Positions 40,460-49,426 are shown, counted from the stretch's first letter. The stretch is 64,000 nt of DNA from an uncultured Sutterella sp. (GCA_949282745.1 CASDQM010000026.1:20641-84640), one strand, 5' to 3'. The notes: generated by a model from the letters alone, not told the origin. Made by a program: numbers and translations.

Positions 40460-40550
40460 GGAAGGATGGCAGAGTGGTTGATTGTACCGCCCTGGAAAGG
40501 CGGCATACGGAAATTCCGTATCGAGGGTTCGAATCCCTCTCCTTCCGCCA
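40460..40550 (+). tRNA. tRNA-Ser (anticodon GGA)
   Basis: A 91-base type II tRNA with the long serine variable arm (CATACGGAAATTCCGTATC), anticodon loop CTGGAAA, acceptor GGAAGGA/TCCTTCC and encoded CCA. Confidence 0.97.
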
Positions 40551-40558
40551 AAATTCGG

Positions 40559-40588
40559 AGCCGCAGTTCTCGTGACTGCGGCTTTTTT
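40559..40588 (+). terminator. Intrinsic terminator of tRNA-Ser
   Basis: AGCCGCAGT (40559-40567) pairs with ACTGCGGCT (40575-40583), followed by T6. Confidence 0.92.
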
Positions 40589-40639
40589 CATTGGAATTCT
40601 CCTCCCGCACCGAAAGCGTTCGGATTTTCCGGCGCCGGG

Positions 40640-40814
40640 CAAACTCTCTCCCGCCACGTACTTTTCTCTTCTTTTCCCGGACCCGGACGAAAAGCCGGTC
40701 TGTTCCGAACAGGCACCATTTCGCAACAATCCCCAACGAACGGAACTGATCGACGTGGGCGCCGAAATCGAGGCGTCCTTCACGCCGCTCGCGGGCGTGC
40801 TCATCAAGAAGTGA
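40640..40814 (+). pseudogene. Possible 3' remnant of a gene
   Basis: The reading frame ending at the TGA at 40812-40814 reads ...ELIDVGAEIEASFTPLAG and then VLIKK, which looks like a natural protein C-terminus, and a terminator follows 26 bases later. No in-frame start with a ribosome site is found; the frame runs back into the tRNA-Ser terminator. It may be a gene remnant left after a deletion next to the tRNA, or simply chance. I recognise no family. Confidence 0.3.
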
Positions 40815-40839
40815 GCGCTCTAGAAGGCTGACTACGGAA

Positions 40840-40865
40840 ACGGCGCGGCAGACCCGCGCCGTTTT
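40840..40865 (+). terminator. Terminator-like hairpin downstream of the possible remnant
   Basis: ACGGCGCGG (40840-40848) pairs with CCGCGCCGT (40854-40862), followed by TTT C. It is well formed, although no intact gene is found just upstream. Confidence 0.6.
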
Positions 40866-41014
40866 CGTATCTTTCCGCAAAGTTTTTCTTTCAGCGTATA
40901 CTTCAGGGTTTCCCCATACAAGAAAGACGACGCCCGGGCAAGAATCCCGAAGGCGCGCGCGGACCCTCCCCGGGTCCTTTCTTTTTTCCAAAACCCTCAG
41001 GAGACCACACATAC

Positions 41015-41659
41015 ATGAAGAACAAGGTCGTTCGCTTTCTCATTTTCTTTCTCGGCCTTTCGGCCCTTTCGCTCGGCATCGCCCTCGTCACCCGTGCGGG
41101 GCAAGGAACGAGCACGGTGAGCTCCTTTGCCTACGTGATGCAGCGGCTCACGCACTTCTCCATGGGCCTTTGGGTCGTCATTACGAACGGCCTCTTCTTT
41201 GTGGCGCAACTCTTCATCTCGCGCGAGCGCTGGTGGCAGAAGTTCGCGGGCCAGATGTCGGCCGCGGCGATCTTCGGCTTCACGATCGACATCGCCATGG
41301 GTCTCACCGCAAACATTCACCCGGCGAACCTCCTCTGGGCGGTTCTGGAGGCGGCGGGCGGCTCCGCCGTCGTGGGCTTCGGCGTCTCGGCCCTCGTCTT
41401 CGCGCGCCTCATCGTTCTTCCCGTCGAAGGCGCGGTCCTCGCCGTCATGAGCCGCTTCGGGGGCTCCTTCGGACACCTGCGCACGGGCGCGGACGTCGTG
41501 ATCGTCACCTGCGCGGCCGTCGCCTCGTGGATCGCCTTCGGAGACTTCGAAGGGCTCGGACTCGGAACCGTCATCGCCGCCCTCCTTTCGGGGAGCTTCT
41601 CGAAGTTTTTCCTTCGCGGCTGGGGCCGCGTCTTCCCGGAACACCGCATCATCCCCTGA
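41015..41659 (+). CDS. YczE/YyaS/YitT-family integral membrane protein
   Basis: A 214-residue protein with about six transmembrane segments. The start FLIFFLGLSALSLGIALVTRAGQGTS (quoted by GIALVTRAGQGTSTVSSFAY) matches the conserved first motif of this family (DUF6198-like), followed by GLWVVITNGLFFVAQ. Function of the family is not established; some members are near regulators and peptide synthetases. It is transcribed alone with a 40-base leader after a short hairpin-rich region. Codon use is typical of the genome. Confidence 0.85.
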   Translation: MKNKVVRFLIFFLGLSALSLGIALVTRAGQGTSTVSSFAYVMQRLTHFSMGLWVVITNGLFFVAQLFISRERWWQKFAGQMSAAAIFGFTIDIAMGLTANIHPANLLWAVLEAAGGSAVVGFGVSALVFARLIVLPVEGAVLAVMSRFGGSFGHLRTGADVVIVTCAAVASWIAFGDFEGLGLGTVIAALLSGSFSKFFLRGWGRVFPEHRIIP

Positions 41660-41798
41660 ATGCGGTATGGAAGATGGCGCAACCTCGTTGATTGAAATCA
41701 AAACTTCAACGATTCCTCAAATTTTCTTCACGCACGATCTGCTAAGGTGATTCGAAAGCGCGCCGAAATCCGGCGCGCAGAGGAATAAAGGTTACGCC

Positions 41799-41933
41799 AT
41801 GCAACACAACAATCGACGATTGCGGGGTCTACCCGCCGCTGCGATTCCCGCGTGCAACGTTCGCCCGTTCGTTGCCCTTTCGGCCGTCCTCACTTCCTCC
41901 TCTCGCTCCTCCTCTACATCCTCCCGTTCCTAA
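41799..41933 (+). CDS. Serine-rich 44-residue leader ORF
   Basis: A small ORF with its own ribosome site (AAAGG nine bases before the ATG). It encodes MQHNNRRLRGLPAAAIPACN and continues to a C-terminal block LTSSSRSSSTSSRS, with nine serines in the last 12 residues, mostly TCC and TCT codons. No known family. The 180-base gap to the DUF3100 gene and the pairing possibilities around its stop codon suggest a regulatory leader peptide rather than a functional protein. The alternative is a chance ORF in a C-rich leader. Confidence 0.45.
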   Translation: MQHNNRRLRGLPAAAIPACNVRPFVALSAVLTSSSRSSSTSSRS

Positions 41934-41945
41934 TGTGAACGGGCG
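41862..41945 (+). promoter_or_regulatory. Mutually exclusive RNA pairings in the DUF3100 operon leader
   Basis: GAACGGGCG at 41937-41945 can pair with CGCCCGTTC at 41862-41870 (nine pairs) or its first seven bases can pair with CCCGTTC at 41923-41929 (seven-base loop spanning the leader stop codon). The serine codon run lies between the two competing upstream arms. This is the geometry of a translation-sensitive switch. No T run follows, so the output, if any, is unclear. Confidence 0.4.
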
Positions 41946-42112
41946 GGACCTTTCGCCGTCATCCCCGACTCCCGGACGGCACCTCTCCAACCCTCTCATC
42001 CATTGATTGTTCCGGCATTGCGCCGACGCACCGTTTTTCGGGCCGCATTGTATCCATGCCCTCCGTGCGTTCAGACCGAGGCCGGTTCAGCACCCCGCAA
42101 AGGAGCCCTCTC

Positions 42113-42892
42113 ATGGACCTCATCAAAAACTGGAAGCTGCACCTTCTGGCCGTTCTCATCGTCTGCGTGGCGGAGTGGATCGGCATGCAAAAGTTCGGAC
42201 TCGTCGTCCTGCTGCCTCTCCTCTACGCCCTCGTTCTCGGGGGCATCGTCTCCTGGCCGCGTCTGGGCATTTTGAACGCCGCCCAGATGGAGCGCGCCTC
42301 GCACTTCATGCCGACCGCGATGCTCATGCTCATCGCGAAGATCGGTCTTGACATCGGTCCGAACCTCTCGATGCTCCTCAATTCGGGTCTCGCCCTCATC
42401 ATGCAGGAATTCGGCCACTTCTTCGGCACGCTCATCTTCGGTCTTCCGGTCGCGCTGCTTCTGGGCATGCGCCGCGAAGCGATCGGCGCCTGCTACTCGA
42501 TCGACCGCGAAGCCAACGTCGCCATCATCGGTGAAAAGTTCGGCATGGACTCGCCCGAAGGCCGCGGCGTCATGGGCATGTACATCTGCGGCACGGTCTT
42601 CGGCGCCCTCTGGGTGTCGGTGCTCGCGGGCGTCATCGCGCAGCTCGACTGGTTCCACCCGCACGCCCTCGCGATGGGCGCGGGCATCGGTTCGGCGAGC
42701 ATGATGGCCGCCGCCACGGGCTCGATCATCGCGGCCTATCCGGAAGAAGCCGAACTCGTCTCGGCCTACGCCGCAGCCGCCAACCTGATGACCTCGGTCC
42801 TCGGCATCTACTTCGCTCTCTTCGTGTCGCTCCCCGTCACGATCAAGATCTACGAATTCTTCATGGAACGTCGCGGCCGCAAGAACGCCTGA
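42113..42892 (+). CDS. DUF3100-like integral membrane protein
   Basis: A 259-residue protein with about seven transmembrane segments, starting at the ATG at 42113 with an excellent AAAGGAG ribosome site. WPRLGILNAAQMERASHFMP (about 53-72) and FGMDSPEGRGVMGMYICGTVFGAL (quoted by MDSPEGRGVMGMYICG, about 140-156) followed by AMGAGIGSASMMAAATGSI are the conserved blocks by which I place it in the DUF3100 family. The fold resembles half of a carrier. It is followed at 29 bases by a second small membrane protein and then by an M20 amidohydrolase, suggesting uptake of the amidohydrolase substrate. The family has no proven function. Confidence 0.75.
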   Translation: MDLIKNWKLHLLAVLIVCVAEWIGMQKFGLVVLLPLLYALVLGGIVSWPRLGILNAAQMERASHFMPTAMLMLIAKIGLDIGPNLSMLLNSGLALIMQEFGHFFGTLIFGLPVALLLGMRREAIGACYSIDREANVAIIGEKFGMDSPEGRGVMGMYICGTVFGALWVSVLAGVIAQLDWFHPHALAMGAGIGSASMMAAATGSIIAAYPEEAELVSAYAAAANLMTSVLGIYFALFVSLPVTIKIYEFFMERRGRKNA

Positions 42893-42921
42893 CCCCGTAA
42901 CCCACACACAGGAAAAGAATC

Positions 42922-43386
42922 ATGCAGAACCTCGCCAAAATGAAGGACATTCTCTTCATCCTCCTCGTTACGGGCGTCTTCACCCTGATTTCGAATCTCG
43001 CGGGCGGCCACATCAAGACCATCGGCGAACCTTCGATCGGCGTCCTCATCCTCGTCGCGATCTCGGCCCTGGGCGCGCTCCTCTCGATGCTGCCGGGCTT
43101 CAAGAAGCTCCCCATGGTCTTCTGGGTGTCGCTCATCGCCGTCATCGTGTCGCTGCCGCAGTTCCCGGGCTCGGACGTTCTCCTCTCCTACACGAAGCAG
43201 GTGAACTTCCTCGCCATCACGACCCCGATCCTCGCCTACGGCGGCTTGTGCCTCGGCAAGGACCTCGAAGCCTTCCGCCAGCTCTCCTGGCGCATCGTCC
43301 CGGTGGCGCTCGCCGTTGCGGCGGGAAGCTTCCTCTGCGCCACGTTCCTCGCGGAAATCATGCTGCACCTCGAAGGGATTTTCTGA
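42922..43386 (+). CDS. Small integral membrane protein, partner of the DUF3100-like protein
   Basis: A 154-residue protein with about four or five hydrophobic segments and few charged residues. SIGVLILVAISALGALLSML and TTPILAYGGLCLGKDLEAF (about 104-122) are its clearest blocks. I do not know its family for certain. Its size and order suggest that together with the 259-residue protein upstream it makes one split carrier (about 413 residues in total). It is located 29 bases after the first gene and 41 before the amidohydrolase. The call is contextual. Confidence 0.7.
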   Translation: MQNLAKMKDILFILLVTGVFTLISNLAGGHIKTIGEPSIGVLILVAISALGALLSMLPGFKKLPMVFWVSLIAVIVSLPQFPGSDVLLSYTKQVNFLAITTPILAYGGLCLGKDLEAFRQLSWRIVPVALAVAAGSFLCATFLAEIMLHLEGIF

Positions 43387-43427
43387 TTTCGTTCATCTGA
43401 CTCATTGACCATCAAGAGACTTTCATC

Positions 43428-44735
43428 ATGACCAAGGAAGAACTGAAGGCCGCCTTGTGCGCCGCCATTGAAAAGCGTCTCGAAGACATCCGCGCGATCG
43501 GCATGTCGATCGCCGAAGAACCCGAACTCGGCTACAAGGAAGTGAAGACGAGCGCGAAGGTGCAGGAAGCCTTCGACCGCCTCGGCATCGCCTACGAAAC
43601 GGGCTTCGGCGTCACGGGCGTGAAGGCCCGCCTCGCGGGCGCCGGCCACCGCCGCACCGTGGCGCTCTTGGGCGAACTCGACGCCATCGTCTGCCGCGAA
43701 CATCCCATGAGCGACCCCGTCACCGGCGCCGCCCACTGCTGCGGCCACAACGTGCAGATCGCCAACCTCCTCGCCGTCGCGATGGCGGTGAAGGACGTCG
43801 ACGCCATGAAGTACCTCGGGGGCGACCTCGTCCTCTTCGCGGTCCCCGCCGAAGAGTACGTGGAAATCGAATACCGCAACAAGCTGCGCGAAGAAAAGAA
43901 GATCGAATTCTTGGGCGGCAAGGCCCAGATCATCGCCGAAGGCGGTTTTGACGACGTCGACATGGCGCTCCAAATGCACGTCGATCCGGCAACCCACCCC
44001 GAAGGCAACTTTACGGTCGGCAACACCTCGAACGGCTTCATCGGCAAGCTCATCACCTACCGCGGCAAGGCCGCGCACGCCGCGGGCGCGCCCGACAAGG
44101 GCATCAACGCCCTCAACGCCTGCATGATGGGCGTCATGGGCGTCAACGCCATCCGCGAAACCTTCCGCGAAGAGGACTGCGTGCGCTTCCACCCGATCAT
44201 CAATTCGGGCGGCGACCTCGTGAACGTCATTCCCGACTACGTGAAGATGGAAAGCTACGTGCGCGCCTCGAACCTTCCCGCCATGAAGGACGTCAACGCC
44301 CGCATCAACCGCGCGCTCCAGGCGGGCGCCATGGCGCTCGGCGCCGAGTGCGACATCCACGACCTCGCGGGCTACCTCCCGATGAAGCCCGACGAAAACT
44401 TCCGCGCGGTCCTTCGCGCGAACGCCCAGGAAATCTTCGGCGCCGAATTCGTGACCGAAGGCGAACACGCCGCGGGCTCCACCGACATGGGCGACGTCTC
44501 GCACCTCATGCCGGTCGTCCATCCGTGGGTCGGCTGCGTCTCGGGCGTTCTCCACGGCGCCAACTACCGTCTCACCGACGAAAAGACGGCCTTCACGAAG
44601 ACCCCGCAGGTCCTCGCCGGCACGATCGTCGACCTTCTCTGGGACGACGCGGCCGAAGCCGAACGCATCTGCGCCGCGCACAAGCCCGAACTCACGAAGG
44701 CCGAATACCTCGAATACATGCGCTCCTTCGCCTGA
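43428..44735 (+). CDS. M20-family amidohydrolase/peptidase
   Basis: A 435-residue zinc-dependent hydrolase of the AbgB/HipO-like M20 group, acting on amide bonds of N-acyl or aminobenzoyl amino acids. The metal-binding motifs are GELDAIVCREH (about 80), AHCCGHN (about 103-109, with a Cys between the usual residues), PAEEY (about 142-146) and a C-terminal HGAN near 399. The dimerisation domain includes GKAAHAAGAPDKGINALNA (about 213-231). No signal peptide, so cytoplasmic. The two membrane proteins upstream in the operon could import its substrate, which I cannot name. A strong terminator follows. Confidence 0.9.
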   Translation: MTKEELKAALCAAIEKRLEDIRAIGMSIAEEPELGYKEVKTSAKVQEAFDRLGIAYETGFGVTGVKARLAGAGHRRTVALLGELDAIVCREHPMSDPVTGAAHCCGHNVQIANLLAVAMAVKDVDAMKYLGGDLVLFAVPAEEYVEIEYRNKLREEKKIEFLGGKAQIIAEGGFDDVDMALQMHVDPATHPEGNFTVGNTSNGFIGKLITYRGKAAHAAGAPDKGINALNACMMGVMGVNAIRETFREEDCVRFHPIINSGGDLVNVIPDYVKMESYVRASNLPAMKDVNARINRALQAGAMALGAECDIHDLAGYLPMKPDENFRAVLRANAQEIFGAEFVTEGEHAAGSTDMGDVSHLMPVVHPWVGCVSGVLHGANYRLTDEKTAFTKTPQVLAGTIVDLLWDDAAEAERICAAHKPELTKAEYLEYMRSFA

Positions 44736-44770
44736 TCGGGCGCATTCCCCCTCACGCATCCCCGTGTGAA

Positions 44771-44812
44771 GAGGTCCCGTCCCCGCCCTCGGGGCGGGAC
44801 CTCGCCTTCTTT
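44771..44812 (+). terminator. Intrinsic terminator of the DUF3100-M20 operon
   Basis: GAGGTCCCG-T-CCCC pairs with GGGG-CGGGACCTC (44771-44803), followed by GCCTTCTTTT. Confidence 0.85.
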
Positions 44813-44857
44813 TAAAACCGCCCTCGGACGCTTCTCGCAGTAAGCAATTCCCTCCCT

Positions 44858-44869
44858 ATTGTCGACAAT
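44858..44869. promoter_or_regulatory. Perfect operator-like palindrome upstream of the amino acid ABC genes
   Basis: ATTGTCGACAAT is a perfect 12-base palindrome, 165 bases before the binding-protein gene. One-mismatch twin at 24970-24981. The pattern is typical of GntR-family operators; the regulator is not in the window. Confidence 0.45.
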
Positions 44870-45033
44870 TGTCCACCGATAGCGGATTCTCTCGACATAA
44901 CGCAAAGAACCTTCATTTACTTTCGCGCACGCGCGATAAACGGGCGGCCTTTCCGTATGATGAGCAAACACTCTCGGATCGGCCCCGCTCCCGGCGGGAC
45001 CCTGGACCCAAACTCAGCCAAAAGGATCTTTCG

Positions 45034-45789
45034 ATGAATCTGCGCAAAGCCCTCTTCGCCCTCGGCACCGCCGCCCTCTGCACGACCGCCTTCACGAACG
45101 CGATGGCGCGCGACGTTCTGCGCGTCGGCACGGAACCGACCTTCGCTCCGTTCGAATACATGGATTCCGCCACCAAGACCTATGCGGGCTACGACATGGA
45201 CCTCATCCGCGCCGTCGCCGACAAGGCGGGCTACGACGTCGAAATCATCAACATGGGCTTCGACGCCCTGATTCCGGCCCTCTCTTCGGGCACGATCGAC
45301 GTGATCGCCGCGGGCGTCTCCATCACGGAAGAACGCGCCAAGCGCGTCGACTTCACGACGCCCTACTACACGACGGGCCTCTCGATCCTCGTGCAGAAGA
45401 AGAACGCCGACACGCTCAAGACCATGAAGGATCTTGAAGGCAAGCGCATCGCCGTGCAGATCGGCACGACGGGCGCCGAAAAGGCCAAGTCCATCGCCGG
45501 CGCCGAAGTCGTGAGCTTCAACACGACGAGCGACGCCTTCATGGACCTCGCCCAGGGCGGCTGCGACGCCGTCATTCTCGACCGTCCCGTGATCGCCTAC
45601 TTCTTGAAGAACCAGCCCCGCGCCGCCAAGCGCGTGCAGCTGCAGCCCGGCGTCGAAGACGCCGCCGACTTCGGCTTCGCCGTGAAGAAGGGCAACACCG
45701 AACTTCTGCAGAAGCTCAACGCCGGCCTCAAGGCCGTGAACGATTCGGGCGACGGCAAGAAGATCTTCGAGAAGTACTTCGCCGAATAA
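45034..45789 (+). CDS. Amino acid ABC transporter periplasmic binding protein (GlnH-like)
   Basis: A 251-residue family 3 solute-binding protein. A Sec signal peptide (MNLRKALFALGTAALCTTAF, about residues 1-25) precedes the mature RDVLRVGTEPTFAPFEYMD, the typical start of polar amino acid binding proteins. GYDMDLIRAVADKAGYD and AGVSITEERAKRVDFTTPYY (about 90-110) carry the ligand-site Arg and the family signature. Substrate is probably glutamine or another polar amino acid. The ATG at 45034 has AAAAGGA before it. The permease gene follows 113 bases later past two hairpins. Confidence 0.93.
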   Translation: MNLRKALFALGTAALCTTAFTNAMARDVLRVGTEPTFAPFEYMDSATKTYAGYDMDLIRAVADKAGYDVEIINMGFDALIPALSSGTIDVIAAGVSITEERAKRVDFTTPYYTTGLSILVQKKNADTLKTMKDLEGKRIAVQIGTTGAEKAKSIAGAEVVSFNTTSDAFMDLAQGGCDAVILDRPVIAYFLKNQPRAAKRVQLQPGVEDAADFGFAVKKGNTELLQKLNAGLKAVNDSGDGKKIFEKYFAE

Positions 45790-45807
45790 CCTCCGAAACC
45801 GCATAAG

Positions 45808-45862
45808 CCGTCCCCCTCGGGACGGCCGCGGACGACAAGGGAGCCCGAGAGCTCCCCTTTTT
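45808..45862 (+). terminator. Hairpin plus terminator between binding protein and permease genes
   Basis: CCGTCCC-CCTC-GGGACGG (45808-45825) is followed by GGGAGC-CCGAGA-GCTCCC (45839-45856) and CTTTTT. Partial termination here would give more binding protein than permease, as in many such operons. Confidence 0.75.
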
Positions 45863-45902
45863 CCACCCTCCCCGTTCGATCCCGTCCCCAACCACTCAAG
45901 CC

Positions 45903-46568
45903 ATGGAATTCGATTTCGCCCTCGTCACCCAATGTCTGCCGCTTCTGATCAAGGGAGCGGGCCTCACGCTGCAGATCACGGCGCTCGCCGTCGGCATCGG
46001 CCTCATTCTCGGCCTCATCCTCGGCATGGCGCAGCTCTCGCGCCACTGGTTCCTGCACATGCCCGCGAAGGTCTACGTGGACTTCATCCGCGGCACGCCG
46101 CTCCTGATTCAGATCTTCATCATCTACTTCGCGCTCCCGAACATCCTCGGCACCCGCATCGACCCCTTCGTCGCGGCGGTGACGGCCTGCTCGATGAACT
46201 CGGGCGCCTACATCGCGGAAATCTTCCGCGGCGGCATTCAGTCGATTTCGCAGGGTCAGATGCGCGCGGGCCTGTCGCTTGGCATGACCTACGGCCAGAC
46301 GATGCGCTACATCGTCCTTCCGCAGGCCTTCAAGCGCATCATTCCGCCGCTCGGCAACGAATTCATCGCCATGTTGAAGGACTCCTCCCTCGTGTCGGTG
46401 ATCGGCTTTGAAGAACTCACCCGCTCGGGTCAGCTCGTCATCGCGGAAACCTACGCGACGATCGAAATCTGGACCTGCGTCGCGCTCATCTACCTCGCGC
46501 TCACGCTCTCGATTTCGCAGCTCGTGCGCCTCTTGGAACGCCGCTATCGTCTCTCCGACGAACGATAA
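45903..46568 (+). CDS. Amino acid ABC transporter permease (GlnP/HisM-like)
   Basis: A 221-residue inner-membrane permease with five predicted helices. [22 protein letters not shown] (quoted by [12 protein letters not shown], about 57-68) and [22 protein letters not shown] (quoted by [19 protein letters not shown], the EAA-like ATPase-contact loop) are the family signature. It partners the upstream GlnH-like protein. No ATPase (GlnQ) gene follows; rpsO is next. The ATPase must be encoded elsewhere or shared. Confidence 0.94.
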   Translation: MEFDFALVTQCLPLLIKGAGLTLQITALAVGIGLILGLILGMAQLSRHWFLHMPAKVYVDFIRGTPLLIQIFIIYFALPNILGTRIDPFVAAVTACSMNSGAYIAEIFRGGIQSISQGQMRAGLSLGMTYGQTMRYIVLPQAFKRIIPPLGNEFIAMLKDSSLVSVIGFEELTRSGQLVIAETYATIEIWTCVALIYLALTLSISQLVRLLERRYRLSDER

Positions 46569-46590
46569 GGCACGGGTTCACCGGGATTTC

Positions 46591-46624
46591 GGCCGCCTCT
46601 TCCCGACGGGATTGGGCGGCCTTT
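46591..46624 (+). terminator. Weak terminator after the permease gene
   Basis: GGCCGCC (46591-46597) pairs with GGCGGCC (46615-46621), followed by TTT. The U tract is short. Confidence 0.5.
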
Positions 46625-46801
46625 CCATGTTCCTTCGTTCGTCCGCGGGCCTCTCCGATGAAGAAGCCCGCGGGCGCAAAAAATTCCCGCCATTTCCCGC
46701 ACACATCTGTGAAAAGACGGGTACAATCACGCATCCCACGGCTCGAGTCTCAACGCTCGTGTCCGCAAGTTCACCTTATTTCTTACGTTTTAGGAAATCA
46801 A

Positions 46802-47068
46802 ATGTCCGTTGAAATGAACAAGTCTGAGATCGTTGCGAAGTTCCAGCGCGCCGAAGGCGACACCGGATCGCCCGAAGTGCAGGTCGCTCTTCTGACCGCC
46901 CGCATCAACCACCTTACGGAACACTTCAAGGTTCACGCCAAGGATCACCACTCCCGCCGCGGCCTGCTCCGCATGGTTTCGCGCCGCCGCAAGCTCCTTG
47001 ACTACCTCAAGCGCACCGACCTCAACGCTTACCGCGCTCTGATTGAAGCCCTCAATCTCCGCAAGTAA
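46802..47068 (+). CDS. rpsO: 30S ribosomal protein S15
   Basis: An 88-residue ribosomal protein binding the central domain of 16S r[23 protein letters not shown] and [20 protein letters not shown] are canonical. The ATG at 46802 has AGGAAA upstream. It is followed by pnp after a hairpin, the conserved rpsO-pnp order. In E. coli S15 represses its own translation through a leader pseudoknot; I could not verify such a structure here. Confidence 0.98.
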   Translation: MSVEMNKSEIVAKFQRAEGDTGSPEVQVALLTARINHLTEHFKVHAKDHHSRRGLLRMVSRRRKLLDYLKRTDLNAYRALIEALNLRK

Positions 47069-47090
47069 GTCGAGCATTTCATCTCAGCGA

Positions 47091-47127
47091 ACGGCCTGTC
47101 ACATCGGACAGGCCGTCGTCGCATTTT
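47091..47127 (+). terminator. Hairpin between rpsO and pnp
   Basis: ACGGCCTGTC (47091-47100) pairs with GACAGGCCGT (47107-47116), followed by CGTCGCATTTT. It is a terminator or RNA-processing site, matching the place of the rpsO terminator in other proteobacteria. Confidence 0.7.
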
Positions 47128-47311
47128 CATCACCCCAAGGAACGTTTCGAATCCGTTCCGACGCGAGGGACACTTCGCGCGTTGCGACATGAGTCGATGA
47201 GGGTACTCTCCCCGCCTTTCGCCTGATGCCGCAGCGTGTTTTCCGGAATCTTCCGGCCCTCGGGCGGCGCAGACTTCGAAGCTTTCCGCCACACTAAGAG
47301 GAAACATCGAA

Positions 47312-49426
47312 ATGTCCATGTTCCACAAGGTTTCGAAGTCCTTCCAGTTCGGCGCCCACCAGGTGACGCTCACGACGGGCGAAATCGCCCGCCAGGCCAC
47401 CGGCGCCTGCGTCTGCCAGATGGGCGACACGGTCGTGCTCGCCACGGTCGTCGCCAAGAAGGAAACCAAGCCCGGTCAGGACTTCTTCCCGCTCACGGTC
47501 GACTACATCGAAAAGACCTACGCCGCCGGCAAGATCCCCGGGGGCTTCTTCAAGCGTGAAGGCCGTCCCTCCGAAAAGGAAACGCTCACGTCGCGCCTCA
47601 TCGACCGCCCGATCCGCCCGCTCTTCCCGGACGGCTTCTTCAATGAAGTGCAGGTCATCATTCACGTCCTCTCGGCCGATCCGATGATCGATCCGGACAT
47701 TCCCGCGATGATCGGCGCCTCCGCCGCCCTGTCGCTCTCCGGCATTCCCTTCCGCGGCCCGATCGGCGCCTGCCGCGTGGGCTACATCGACGACGCCTTC
47801 GTGATCAACCCGACCACGGAACAGCTCAAGCACTCCCGCCTCGACCTCGTCGTCGCCGGTACGGAACGCGCCGTTCTCATGGTCGAATCCGAAGCCGACA
47901 TCCTCCCCGAAGCCACGATGCTTGACGCCGTCGTGACGGGTCACAAGGCCCTGCAGGTCGTCGTCTCCGCCATCAACGAACTCGTCGCCGAAGCGGGCAA
48001 GCCCGCTTGGGACTGGGCCCCGGCTCCGAAGAACGAAGCGCTCATCGCCCGCATCGTCGAACTCTCCGACGAAGGCCTCAAGGCCGCCTATGCGATCCGC
48101 TCCAAGCAGGCCCGCATGGAAAAGCTCCGCGAAGTCTACGCCGCCGTCGAAGCCCAGCTCACGGCCGACGCCGAAGCCGCCGGCACGGAAGCCCCGGACA
48201 TGAACGAAGTTCACGGCATCCTCTTCGAACTCGAAGCCAAGCTCGTTCGTTCCAAGATCCTCAACGGCGAACCCCGCATTGACGGCCGCGACACGCGCAC
48301 GGTCCGTCCGATCGAAATCCGCCAGAGCGTTCTTCCGCGCACCCACGGTTCCGCCCTCTTCACGCGCGGCGAAACCCAGGCCCTCGTCACGACGACCCTC
48401 GGCACGAAGCAGGACGAACAGATCGTCGACGGCCTCTGCGAAGAAACGCATGAACGCTTCATGCTCCACTACAACATGCCCCCGTTCGCCACGGGCGAAA
48501 CGGGCCGCGTGGGCTCGCCCAAGCGCCGCGAAATCGGCCACGGCCGTCTCGCCAAGCGCGCCCTGAAGGCCGTCCTCCCGTCGGCCGACGACTTCCAGTA
48601 CACGATCCGCGTCGTTTCCGAAATCACGGAATCGAACGGCTCCTCCTCGATGGCCTCCGTCTGCGGCGGCTGCCTCTCGATGCTCGACGCGGGCGTTCCG
48701 CTCAAGGACTACGTCGCGGGCGTCGCCATGGGCCTCATCAAGGAAGGCAACAAGTTCGCGGTCCTCACCGACATCCTCGGCGACGAAGACCATCTCGGCG
48801 ACATGGACTTCAAGGTGGCCGGCACGGCCGAAGGCGTGACCGCCCTCCAGATGGACATCAAGATCGAAGGCATCACGCCCGAAATCATGCAGGCCGCGCT
48901 CGCGCAGGCTCACGACGGTCGTCAGCACATCCTCGGCCTCATGCACGAAATGGCCGGCGGCGGTGCGCACGAACTCTCCGACTACGCTCCGCGCATGGTC
49001 TCCTTCAAGATCAATCCGGAAAAGATCCGCGACGTCATCGGCAAGGGCGGCTCCGTCATCCGCGGCCTCACGGAAGAAACCGGCACGACGATCAACGTCG
49101 AAGACGACGGCACCGTCACGATTTCGAGCCCCGACATGGCCCGCGTCGCCGAAGCCCGCCGCCGCATAGAAGAGATCACGGCCGAAGTCGAAGTCGGTCA
49201 GATCTACGAAGGCACGGTCCAGCGTCTCCTGGACTTCGGCGCCATCGTGTCGCTGCTCCCGGGCAAGGACGGCCTCCTTCACATCAGCCAGATCGCCCGT
49301 GAACGCGTCAACCAGGTCTCCGACTACCTCAAGGAAGGCCAAAAGGTTCGCGTCAAGGTGATCGAAGCCGACGAAAAGGGACGCGTGCGTCTCTCGATGA
49401 AGGCTCTCCTCGCCGACAACGAATAA
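47312..49426 (+). CDS. pnp: Polynucleotide phosphorylase
   Basis: A 704-residue phosphorolytic 3'-5' exoribonuclease of the RNA degradosome. Two RNase PH domains are separated by a helical linker: the first has [19 protein letters not shown] and [12 protein letters not shown]; the second, catalytic one has [22 protein letters not shown] (quoted by [16 protein letters not shown]) and [17 protein letters not shown] with the metal-binding Asp pair. A KH domain follows ([20 protein letters not shown], about 560-580) and an S1 domain ([20 protein letters not shown]). All motifs are intact. The long 245-base leader may hold the autoregulation site known in E. coli. Confidence 0.98.
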   Translation: MSMFHKVSKSFQFGAHQVTLTTGEIARQATGACVCQMGDTVVLATVVAKKETKPGQDFFPLTVDYIEKTYAAGKIPGGFFKREGRPSEKETLTSRLIDRPIRPLFPDGFFNEVQVIIHVLSADPMIDPDIPAMIGASAALSLSGIPFRGPIGACRVGYIDDAFVINPTTEQLKHSRLDLVVAGTERAVLMVESEADILPEATMLDAVVTGHKALQVVVSAINELVAEAGKPAWDWAPAPKNEALIARIVELSDEGLKAAYAIRSKQARMEKLREVYAAVEAQLTADAEAAGTEAPDMNEVHGILFELEAKLVRSKILNGEPRIDGRDTRTVRPIEIRQSVLPRTHGSALFTRGETQALVTTTLGTKQDEQIVDGLCEETHERFMLHYNMPPFATGETGRVGSPKRREIGHGRLAKRALKAVLPSADDFQYTIRVVSEITESNGSSSMASVCGGCLSMLDAGVPLKDYVAGVAMGLIKEGNKFAVLTDILGDEDHLGDMDFKVAGTAEGVTALQMDIKIEGITPEIMQAALAQAHDGRQHILGLMHEMAGGGAHELSDYAPRMVSFKINPEKIRDVIGKGGSVIRGLTEETGTTINVEDDGTVTISSPDMARVAEARRRIEEITAEVEVGQIYEGTVQRLLDFGAIVSLLPGKDGLLHISQIARERVNQVSDYLKEGQKVRVKVIEADEKGRVRLSMKALLADNE

